Source: JAWLFI01 sp041685645 (GTDB lineage: Bacteria > Bacteroidota > Bacteroidia > Chitinophagales > Saprospiraceae). Taken from it: 11,682 nt of DNA. The position numbers and the translations under genes are program-made. Location: NCBI GenBank assembly GCA_041685645.1, contig JAWLFI010000076.1, positions 1 to 11,682 of the forward strand. Reading direction: 5' to 3'. This document shows, in pieces, positions 5,836 through 11,682 of the stretch. Positions within the stretch are counted from its first letter, which is position 1. Every line of letters starts with the position of its first letter. A model generated the notes under the pieces. The model did no database searches. It was not told the DNA's origin and was given only the letters and a program-made list of their open reading frames with translations.

Positions 5836-7926
5836 TTAAAATGTCAATTTGATTTGCGTGGCAATTTCAGTTCTTGTATTTCCATCGATTCTATTCAATC
5901 CGGAGCCAATTTCTTCCGCTTGATTCACCCATGTTCTCGCGAATCTAGCTTCCCACAGCAAATGGCGGGAAATTTTCCAGCGGACATTTATATAAGCCCG
6001 GGTTCCTTGATTGAAATAGGCGGGAATGGCGAAGGTGTATAGCAAATTGTTTTCAAAGGCGTACAATCTGGAGTTAAAATCTTCGCTGTTGAAAATAGCA
6101 AATCGACTCGTAAAGGACAGGGGAGAGGCCATCGGCTTGAAAATTAGATCACCGTAAAGCAAGTAGCCATGCGTGGGCGTTTGTCCCAATTGCTCTGCTC
6201 GAATCCATTCGGCTCTATATCTCAGTTCGACCGCCTTGTTCAATTTTTGGCTGATGTGTAGCCGAAATTGTTTCCTCGATAGGGGAAGTACATCTGCAGT
6301 GGCTGCATTTTCTTGCCTCAAATTTAGCGCCCTCGTTTTGGTTCGGATCTGAAGATAGGCAGTAAACTGTCTTTTCTTATAGTACTCCAGACGCAAGAGA
6401 AATTCGTTTCCTTTCGAAGGAGCATCTACATTGAATCGCAACCAGGGATGACTCCAGACATCGGCATAAGCGGATAACCGCAAGGGGCCAGCAACCTTCC
6501 AATTGAGACCGGCGTAGAATCCATGCTCATTAAAGGCCTGCTGCACCTCTCCGAAGACATTCGCATTCAAGCTGAAATACCTCGGTGAATAATACCTGTG
6601 CATAAAGCTCATTTGCAGTCGGGGATGAGGAGCTGTCATAACTCCATTGAGTGTTGCAATTCCGTAGCCATTGTGAGCGGTCTCACCAAAAAAGTGATAG
6701 TCTTTTCCAATGTAGGTATAGTCGGCACTAATGAACTGGTAATGATCCGTCTGAGGCACAAACAAATTGTAGAGGTCATCGCGGCGGTTAAGTGGGGCGG
6801 AAAATTGCTCGGAAAAATAATTGAGTCGTAATTGAAAACGGCCCTTTTCGTATCCTACGCGTCCCCCCATGATCACATCATTGAGCGCGCCCTTTTTTTC
6901 GATTTCCGTTTCGGTGCGGTGCAGCCCCATGTTGTTAATAGAGGAAAATGCGACTAAGTTGGGCTCGCCGGAATCCAATGTGTCCTGCCCTAAAACCACA
7001 TTGCCATCAATATTTCGATTCGAGTAGAAGGCCAATCCAGACCAATGTTCCGAAAGTGAAAAATCAACAGCAGCGCCTCGCATAAATGTGTTTTCTGCCA
7101 CGGAAGTATGCGGACGAAGCGAGTAGCCCCCTCTTTTTATGTTATTGACAAAAGCTGTTTTTCCACCACCAAAACCGGAGTGTAGGATGAGTCCCTGGCC
7201 CAGGCTGACATTGTAATCGCCAATAGCTACCCGATTGATTCCCTTTATGGGATCCTCTACAAAGGCGTGAAATGCATAATAATCAAATCCATTGGGATTG
7301 CTCCCTCCAAAAAAAGCTTCTCCCGGATCCTTTTCAGCAACAAACCCCACGGAAAATTTCTTCGGAAGGCGATAAGAAAATCGGGTCAGGACATTGCCTT
7401 GTGAACCTTCAAATGCCGAGCCCCTGCCTTCCCCGCGATCTTTAAAGCCATTCGGGGTTTCCAAAAGTCTCCTGTATCTCACATACATGGTGCCCTGTGC
7501 CTCCATTAGTAATTTTGACAGCGGCTGATTGACCCAGGAGGGACTTTTTCCCAATGTAATGAAGGGCTCCAGCCGTTTAATTGTACCCTGATCCATATGT
7601 GGAACAGCTTGTAGTTCATAAATATCTACCAGAGGACCCATTTCCAATCGATAATTGATCAAGGCATCGATTTGAAGAGGGGATAAAAGGTATAAATCTT
7701 GTAAGCCGGATCTCGAAACTTCATTGATGGGTATAGGGTGCTCCAGGTAATATGCGAGCTGATCAAAGATGATATTGACATCGATTTCATCCGGAGCGTC
7801 AGAACGAATCGAATAAAAGTCCTCTATGTATTGCTTGACTTCCTGAGGAATTTCCTGAGCACGTAAATGAATGCTCAATCCAAGGAATAATAGCAATAAT
7901 AAGATGGCTCGAGCCCATATTTGCAT
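5836..7926 (-). CDS. secreted helix-hairpin-helix protein with outer-membrane beta-barrel
   Basis: A 696-residue protein of a type widespread in Bacteroidota but, as far as I know, uncharacterised. From ATG at 7926, residues 1-24 make a strong signal peptide (MQIWARA, leucine-rich core, ending LRAQ). Residues 64-123 resemble the tandem helix-hairpin-helix DNA-binding fold of ComEA: NEVSRSGLQDLYLLSPLQID, then a Y-R-x-x-x-G-x-L pattern, then IYELQAVP and a final PFI. From about 140 the sequence alternates polar and hydrophobic residues with many aromatic strand ends (MYVRYRR, FSYRLP, LRLNYFSE, FTAYLQIRTKT) and ends in Phe (TQIKLTF), typical of an outer-membrane barrel. The frame stays open to 8055, but that longer form would bury the signal peptide behind 43 residues and include the -7 box at 7953-7960, so I use 7926. 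DNA uptake is a reasonable guess, not shown. It converges on the muramidase gene over 85 bases, where the only structure is a short hairpin at 5816-5828. Confidence 0.8.
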   Translation of the reverse strand: MQIWARAILLLLLFLGLSIHLRAQEIPQEVKQYIEDFYSIRSDAPDEIDVNIIFDQLAYYLEHPIPINEVSRSGLQDLYLLSPLQIDALINYRLEMGPLVDIYELQAVPHMDQGTIKRLEPFITLGKSPSWVNQPLSKLLMEAQGTMYVRYRRLLETPNGFKDRGEGRGSAFEGSQGNVLTRFSYRLPKKFSVGFVAEKDPGEAFFGGSNPNGFDYYAFHAFVEDPIKGINRVAIGDYNVSLGQGLILHSGFGGGKTAFVNNIKRGGYSLRPHTSVAENTFMRGAAVDFSLSEHWSGLAFYSNRNIDGNVVLGQDTLDSGEPNLVAFSSINNMGLHRTETEIEKKGALNDVIMGGRVGYEKGRFQLRLNYFSEQFSAPLNRRDDLYNLFVPQTDHYQFISADYTYIGKDYHFFGETAHNGYGIATLNGVMTAPHPRLQMSFMHRYYSPRYFSLNANVFGEVQQAFNEHGFYAGLNWKVAGPLRLSAYADVWSHPWLRFNVDAPSKGNEFLLRLEYYKKRQFTAYLQIRTKTRALNLRQENAATADVLPLSRKQFRLHISQKLNKAVELRYRAEWIRAEQLGQTPTHGYLLYGDLIFKPMASPLSFTSRFAIFNSEDFNSRLYAFENNLLYTFAIPAYFNQGTRAYINVRWKISRHLLWEARFARTWVNQAEEIGSGLNRIDGNTRTEIATQIKLTF

Positions 7927-7952
7927 GATACGTCGTATTCTTAAAGGATAAT

Positions 7953-7960
7953 CAAATATA
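7953..7960 (-). promoter_or_regulatory. -7 box for the helix-hairpin-helix protein gene
   Basis: On the minus strand TATATTTG is an exact match to the Bacteroidota -7 consensus TAnnTTTG, ending 26 bases before the ATG at 7926. A good -33 TTG is not visible. Its position supports the short start of the downstream gene. Confidence 0.5.
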
Positions 7961-8068
7961 TGTCTTTTTTGTAGAGATTGGAGAATGCACGTTTCTTTTT
8001 TGGCTTCATACCATATGTCTACAACCAAAGCACAGAAACACAAAATAGTAATCACAAACTATGGAAGC

Positions 8069-8240
8069 GTCAGGTGTCCCGCCTTGGCGTGACAAGCCCT
8101 GGAGTGCGCACCGCCGCAGGTAGGTGCGATACTAAGATAGAGGCGTCCTCAAGCTTGGGGACGCGACGCCGCGCATCGAGTACGGAATCCGCCAGCCGGC
8201 AGAACCGACCCCGATCCGGCGAAACACCGAGTGATAGGGC
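8069..8240. repeat. GC-rich structured intergenic island
   Basis: This segment sits between two divergent genes, is clearly richer in G+C than the AT-rich sequence on both sides, and folds repeatedly. TGTCCCGCC at 8075-8083 faces GGCGTGACA at 8086-8094 with one mismatch. CGCACC at 8107-8112 pairs with GGTGCG at 8123-8128. The 22 bases 8143-8164 form an almost perfect palindrome (one U-G pair in RNA) centred on AAGCTT. GGCGTC at 8142-8147 can alternatively pair with GACGCC at 8165-8170. GCCGG at 8195-8199 pairs with CCGGC at 8216-8220. No reading frame through it looks like a protein. It could be a dispersed repeat, a small non-coding RNA or a decayed insertion. I do not recognise a known RNA family. 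From 8241 to 8394 I see no feature. Confidence 0.5.
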
Positions 8241-8394
8241 ATGCCCGGAATATTCAAGCTTACACTGGATGAAGGACCATTTGTTTATGAAATAAGGCTT
8301 CGCAACCCCACGATATGGAGCTTTTCAGTAGGTGCATTGGGCAGATGTCATAAATCAGGAATAGCAAATGGGGCTGATTGTCCTCAAACTTCGA

Positions 8395-8402
8395 TATATT
8401 TG
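8395..8402 (+). promoter_or_regulatory. -7 box for the diadenylate cyclase gene
   Basis: TATATTTG exactly matches TAnnTTTG. It lies 16 bases before the TTG at 8419 and directly abuts the TTG at 8404, so a transcript starting just downstream would not contain the 8404 codon. The -33 region is poor: the nearest TTG (8378-8380) is only 14 bases upstream. Confidence 0.45.
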
Positions 8403-8418
8403 ATTGAAATTAAGAAGT

Positions 8419-9216
8419 TTGGAATTATTTCTCATACAGATTGGGTTTTTCAGTATTGGCCTGTGGGATATTTTAGATATTCTCATCACGGGTTATGTAA
8501 TCTATGCCGTGTATCGACTGTTGCGCGGGAGCATCGCCATGAATATTTTTATTGGAGTAGTGTTGTTATACGTAGTGTGGTGGTTGGTTAAGACACTCGA
8601 AATGGACTTGTTGGGTCTGATTTTAGGACAGTTTGTCAGCATAGGAGTCATCGTGTTGATTATTATTTTTCAACCGGAAGTGCGTCGATTTTTACTCATA
8701 TTGGGTAACACTACTTTAAAGAGAAGGAGCACTTTCCTGGATACATTTTTGCCTTCTTCGGTCAATAAAGATGAATATCGACAGGTGGATATCATTGCGG
8801 TAAAGTCTGCATTGGTAAAAATGGCAAAGAGAAAAACTGGCGCATTAATTGTGATCGCCGATGCGATGAATTTGTTGACCATTTCTCAATCCGGGGTGGA
8901 ACTGGATGCGAGAATCTCTCAGTCGCTGCTGGAGAGTATTTTTCAGAAGGAATCGCCCCTGCACGATGGGGCCGTGGTCTTGACCGGCGGAAAGATCAAA
9001 ACTGCTTCTGCGATTATGCCCGTTTCTGAAAATCCCAAGTTGCCCAAAAGCGTAGGGCTTCGGCATCGCGCCGGAGTGGGTGCCACGGAGGGCACTACCG
9101 CTATCGCCTTGATCGTTTCAGAGGAGACGGGAAATATAAGTTATGCGCGCGAAGGCCGATTGGTGAGGAAGCTGAACGAAGAGGAACTCTACGAAGTCTT
9201 ATCGAGATATATGTAA
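8419..9216 (+). CDS. cdaA: CdaA-type diadenylate cyclase (c-di-AMP synthase)
   Basis: A membrane-bound enzyme that makes cyclic di-AMP from two ATP. From the TTG at 8419 it has 265 residues. Three transmembrane segments lie at about 16-32, 41-57 and 64-84, followed by FQPEVRRFLL and the DAC domain. Both catalytic motifs are present: DGA at 183-185 (in SPLHDGAVV) and RHR at 215-217 (in GLRHRAGVG). The C-terminal TAIALIVSEETGNIS block is also typical. Overall length and topology match Bacteroidota CdaA. The start is unusual: an in-frame TGA sits at 8401, no ATG occurs before the first transmembrane segments, and the only common start codons upstream of them are TTG at 8404 and 8419. I prefer 8419 because a -7 box ends at 8402. 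The gene is alone rather than beside folP or glmM, and is followed after 76 bases by the dipeptidase cluster. c-di-AMP usually governs osmolyte transport and cell-wall balance. Confidence 0.93.
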   Translation: MELFLIQIGFFSIGLWDILDILITGYVIYAVYRLLRGSIAMNIFIGVVLLYVVWWLVKTLEMDLLGLILGQFVSIGVIVLIIIFQPEVRRFLLILGNTTLKRRSTFLDTFLPSSVNKDEYRQVDIIAVKSALVKMAKRKTGALIVIADAMNLLTISQSGVELDARISQSLLESIFQKESPLHDGAVVLTGGKIKTASAIMPVSENPKLPKSVGLRHRAGVGATEGTTAIALIVSEETGNISYAREGRLVRKLNEEELYEVLSRYM

Positions 9217-9244
9217 TGCCTACATCATATTTCAAGGAGCATCG

Positions 9245-9273
9245 TTGACTACCGGTCGATTTTATTATATTCG
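9245..9273 (+). promoter_or_regulatory. promoter of the dipeptidase-FKBP-trmD cluster
   Basis: TTG at 9245-9247, an 18-base spacer, then TATATTCG at 9266-9273 fits the Bacteroidota -33/-7 arrangement with one mismatch in the -7 box. The ATG at 9293 follows 19 bases later. The TTG at 9245 could be taken as a start codon, but is better explained as the -33 element. Confidence 0.5.
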
Positions 9274-9292
9274 CGCTACACAAAAAAATGAT

Positions 9293-10684
9293 ATGGAGAA
9301 AGTACAATCCTATATTGAAGATAATAAAGATAGATTCCTCGATGAACTGATTGAGTTTCTTAAGATACCCAGTATCAGTGCAGATTCGGAATATAAAGCG
9401 GAGGTCGTGAGAGGAGCTGAATTCGTTCGCGAAATGCTGCTCAAAGCGGGTGCCGACACTGCGAAAGTGGAAGTTACGGAGGGGCATCCCATCGTATTTG
9501 GCGAAAGAATTGTAGATCCCGCGGCGCCAACGGTTTTGGTATATGGGCACTACGATGTGCAGCCGCCGGATCCCCTTGAATTGTGGGAGTCACCTCCCTT
9601 TGTGCCCGTGATTAAGAAAACAAAGATTCACCCCGATGGTGCTGTTTTTGCGCGAGGTGCTTGTGATGATAAAGGTCAGGTTTATATGCACATCAAGGCT
9701 TTTGAAGCAATGGAAGCTACCAACAGCCTCAAATGCAATGTGAAATTCATGATTGAAGGCGAGGAAGAAGTGGGATCGAATAGCCTGGCCCCCTACATGA
9801 GAAAGAATAAAGAAAAGTTGCAGGCGGATGTGATTCTCGTATCAGATACTGCGATTATAGCCAATGATACGCCCTCCATTTCTGTCGGTTTGCGCGGACT
9901 GAGCTATGTTCAGGTAAAAGTGACGGGCCCGAACCGGGACTTACACTCGGGTGTATACGGAGGAGCGGTGGGCAACCCCATCAATATTCTCGCCGAAATG
10001 ATTGATTCTCTCATGGATGAGGATCATCGCATTACCATTCCCGGTTTTTACGATGATGTTGAGGAATTGAATCCGGAAGAGCGACAAAAAATTGCAGAGA
10101 TTCCCTTTGATGAAGAAGCCTACAAAAAAGACTTGGGTATAGATGCAGTGAGGGGAGAAAAAGGCTATTCCACTATAGAACGCACCTCTATTCGCCCAAC
10201 TCTTGACGTCAACGGAATATGGGGCGGATACATCAAGGAAGGTGCGAAAACAGTCCTTCCCTCAGAAGCCTATGCTAAAATTAGCATGCGTTTGGTGCCG
10301 AATCAAAGCAGTGATAAAATCACCCGACTGTTTAAGGAGCATTTTGTTTCCATTGCTCCCGATAGTGTGAAAGTAGAGGTAGAGCCGCACCATGGCGGAG
10401 AGCCTGTACTACTTCCCACAGACAGCGATGAATACCGGGCAGCACACGAAGCCATGAAATCTACATTTGGAAAGGATCCCATTCCGGAGCGCGGCGGTGG
10501 CAGCATTCCCATCGTCTCCTTGTTTGAGGAAATTTTAGACCGAAAAACGATCTTGATGGGCTTTGGTTTAGACTCGGACTCCATTCACTCACCGAATGAG
10601 CACTTTGGCCTATTCAACTTCTACAAGGGAATTTCTACGATTCCTTATTTTTTTCACCATTACAGCGAATTCAAAAAACAATAA
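9293..10684 (+). CDS. CNDP-like M20 dipeptidase
   Basis: A 463-residue cytosolic di-zinc dipeptidase of family M20, close to the animal CNDP2/carnosinase type. Metal ligands and catalytic residues are all visible: His86 in YGHYDVQP, bridging Asp125 in RGACDDKG, the catalytic and metal Glu pair 158-159 in EGEEEVGS, Asp185 in LVSDT and His432 in SIHSPNEHF. The dimer-domain motif DLHSGVYGG is at 216-224, and GAKTVLPSEA and SMRLVPNQ follow at 317-326 and 331-338, as in CNDP2. There is no signal peptide. I place the start at ATG 9293 (MEKVQSYIEDNKDRF, the normal N-terminus); an extension to TTG 9245 would add 16 unlike residues that overlap the promoter. The FKBP gene begins 2 bases after the stop, so the two are probably co-transcribed. 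The likely job is final breakdown of peptides to amino acids. Confidence 0.93.
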   Translation: MEKVQSYIEDNKDRFLDELIEFLKIPSISADSEYKAEVVRGAEFVREMLLKAGADTAKVEVTEGHPIVFGERIVDPAAPTVLVYGHYDVQPPDPLELWESPPFVPVIKKTKIHPDGAVFARGACDDKGQVYMHIKAFEAMEATNSLKCNVKFMIEGEEEVGSNSLAPYMRKNKEKLQADVILVSDTAIIANDTPSISVGLRGLSYVQVKVTGPNRDLHSGVYGGAVGNPINILAEMIDSLMDEDHRITIPGFYDDVEELNPEERQKIAEIPFDEEAYKKDLGIDAVRGEKGYSTIERTSIRPTLDVNGIWGGYIKEGAKTVLPSEAYAKISMRLVPNQSSDKITRLFKEHFVSIAPDSVKVEVEPHHGGEPVLLPTDSDEYRAAHEAMKSTFGKDPIPERGGGSIPIVSLFEEILDRKTILMGFGLDSDSIHSPNEHFGLFNFYKGISTIPYFFHHYSEFKKQ

Positions 10685-10686
10685 TC

Positions 10687-11343
10687 ATGAAACACAGCAT
10701 TTTGTCCCTTCTTCTTCTTTGCTCATTGAACAGTCTGTTTTCACAAAGCGAAAATGATATGGAAAAGGTATCCTCTAGTCTGGGCTTGCTCATAGGCAAT
10801 AACATGAAAACTCAGGGATTTGAGAATCTCGATACTAAAGTTTTTGCCAAAGCCATGGTCGAAGCCATGGAAGGTGAGGTGTCAGACGAAGATCTGCAAG
10901 CTGCCAATGAAGTAGTGAATTCCTACATGCAATCTCAGCAGGAAGACAAACATCAGGGAAATAAAATCAAGGGGGAAGAATTTTTGGCCAAAAACAAGGA
11001 GCGCAGTGAGGTGAAAGTGACAGAAAGTGGTCTGCAGTACGAAGTGTTGGAGGAAGGGGATGGTCCCATTCCCACCGCCAATGACGAAGTGAAAGTCCAT
11101 TATCACGGCACCTTGATTAACGGGGAAGTATTTGACAGCAGTATTGATCGCGGAGAACCGATTTCATTTCCAGTCTCAGGCGTAATTGAAGGCTGGCAGG
11201 AGGCCCTGAAGATGATGCCGGTTGGTTCCAAATGGAAATTGTACATTCCTTACGATATCGGATATGGAAGTAAAGGCGCGGGTGCCAGTATTAAACCATA
11301 TTCCACTCTGATTTTCGAAGTGGAATTACTCGAGATTGAGTAA
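10687..11343 (+). CDS. exported FKBP-type peptidyl-prolyl isomerase (FkpA/Mip-like)
   Basis: A 218-residue envelope folding catalyst that speeds cis-trans isomerisation at proline. Residues 1-20 form a signal peptide ending NSLFSQ; Cys12 lacks a proper lipobox, so the mature form is more likely soluble and periplasmic than a lipoprotein. Residues 24-90 match the helical FKBP N-terminal dimerisation domain (SSSLGLLIGNNMKTQGFENL and a helix to SYMQSQQED). Residues 113-218 are the FKBP domain, with the expected pocket residues: Tyr139 in VHYHGTL, Phe149-Asp150 in EVFDSS, Phe161, Val166-Ile167, Trp170 in VIEGWQEAL, Tyr193 in IGYGSKG and Phe210 in LIFEVELL. The order of domains is that of FkpA and Mip. 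It sits 2 bases after the dipeptidase and 3 bases before trmD, in one probable operon. Confidence 0.93.
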   Translation: MKHSILSLLLLCSLNSLFSQSENDMEKVSSSLGLLIGNNMKTQGFENLDTKVFAKAMVEAMEGEVSDEDLQAANEVVNSYMQSQQEDKHQGNKIKGEEFLAKNKERSEVKVTESGLQYEVLEEGDGPIPTANDEVKVHYHGTLINGEVFDSSIDRGEPISFPVSGVIEGWQEALKMMPVGSKWKLYIPYDIGYGSKGAGASIKPYSTLIFEVELLEIE

Positions 11344-11346
11344 AAC

Positions 11347-11682
11347 ATGCGGATAGATGTCATAGCTGTTATTCCCGAACTTCTGGAAGGACCTTTCAGT
11401 CATAGTATTCTACAACGAGCGCGGGAAAAAGGTCTGTTGGAGGTTCATGTGCACTCTCTGAAGGACTACGGTCTGGGAAAGCACCATCAGATCGATGACT
11501 ACGCATATGGTGGTGAGGCCGGGATGGTGATGCGTCCCGAGCCGGTTTTTGCCTGCGTGGAAAAGCTCCAGCAGGATCGTAGCTACGACGAGATAATTTA
11601 TATGACACCCGATGGCGAAACCCATAATCAAAAGTGGGCCAACCGACTCTCATTGAAAGAAAATTTGATCATTATTTGCGGC
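11347..11682 (+). CDS. trmD: tRNA (guanine37-N1)-methyltransferase TrmD, N-terminal part (cut by window end)
   Basis: The first 112 codons of TrmD, which methylates G37 next to the anticodon using S-adenosylmethionine and prevents +1 frameshifting. The frame is open from ATG 11347 to the window end. Characteristic pieces are MRIDVIAVIPELLEGPF, SILQRAREKGLLEVHVH (20-36), QIDDYAYGGEAGMVMRPEP (48-66), YDEIIYMTPDGETHNQKWA (80-98) and the start of the SAM-binding knot, LIIICG (107-112). This agrees closely with Bacteroidota TrmD. It starts 3 bases after the FKBP stop and so is probably the third gene of that operon, rather than lying in the rpsP-rimM-trmD-rplS order seen in other phyla. The C-terminal catalytic half is outside the window. 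Confidence 0.93.
   Translation, partial: MRIDVIAVIPELLEGPFSHSILQRAREKGLLEVHVHSLKDYGLGKHHQIDDYAYGGEAGMVMRPEPVFACVEKLQQDRSYDEIIYMTPDGETHNQKWANRLSLKENLIIICG

Noticed and set aside
8069..8240. Group II intron remnant, integron attC site or CRISPR array
   Set aside because: No domain V-like hairpin, no attC core sites and no regularly spaced direct repeats could be found.
7978..8295. Plus-strand frame of 105 codons over the GC-rich island
   Set aside because: Arginine/serine-rich low-quality translation of structured DNA, with no upstream promoter or recognisable motif.
8241..8591. Plus-strand frame of 116 codons starting at ATG 8241
   Set aside because: It overlaps the 5' part of cdaA in another frame and shows no family resemblance. 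The part before 8400 is short and could be chance.
11503..11523. Unusual Glu in the YGGEAGM motif of TrmD
   Set aside because: The position is Gly in E. coli but varies in Bacteroidota TrmD as I recall it (for example Phe), so it is not evidence of a defect.
11396..11653. Two minus-strand open frames near the right edge
   Set aside because: They are antisense to the clearly recognisable TrmD reading frame and have no resemblance to known proteins.

Overview
The window looks like chromosome from a member of the Bacteroidota. Recognised genes read like that phylum: a DUF2141 secreted protein, a secreted protein with an N-terminal helix-hairpin-helix region and an outer-membrane-type barrel, a CdaA-type diadenylate cyclase, and a TrmD N-terminus. 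Several starts are preceded by a TAnnTTTG-like -7 box, and no clear Shine-Dalgarno sites were seen. No mobile element genes, tRNA, rRNA or CRISPR were found.

Layout: (1) 1-215, + strand, C-terminal end of an M20D-type amidohydrolase cut by the window edge. (2) 208-1512, - strand, an integral membrane di-iron hydroxylase closely resembling animal alkylglycerol monooxygenase (AGMO/TMEM195); its 3' end overlaps the amidohydrolase by 8 bases. (3) 1692-2105, + strand, a small secreted DUF2141 protein. (4) 2106-2335, no gene, but an array of strong hairpins and a possible pseudoknot. (5) 2336-4486, - strand, a prolyl oligopeptidase lipoprotein, divergent over only 46 bases from (6) 4533-5750, + strand, a NamZ-like exo-beta-N-acetylmuramidase (DUF1343/GH171). 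(7) 5836-7926, - strand, the helix-hairpin-helix plus barrel protein. (8) 7927-8418, no convincing gene, holding a GC-rich hairpin-rich island at about 8069-8240 and two outward-facing -7 boxes. (9) 8419-9216, + strand, CdaA, which has no ATG start available. (10) 9293-11682, + strand, a tight cluster: CNDP-like M20 dipeptidase, FKBP-type prolyl isomerase and the start of trmD, spaced by 2 and 3 bases and preceded by a good promoter candidate at 9245-9273.

Much of the content concerns the cell envelope and peptide handling: two metallopeptidase-family proteins, an exported prolyl peptidase, an exported prolyl isomerase, an exported muramidase and a c-di-AMP synthase. I infer a heterotroph that takes up peptides and cell-wall fragments. 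I see no single dedicated system joining all the genes. The least explained items are the helix-hairpin-helix/barrel protein, the AGMO-like enzyme and the two structured intergenic islands.
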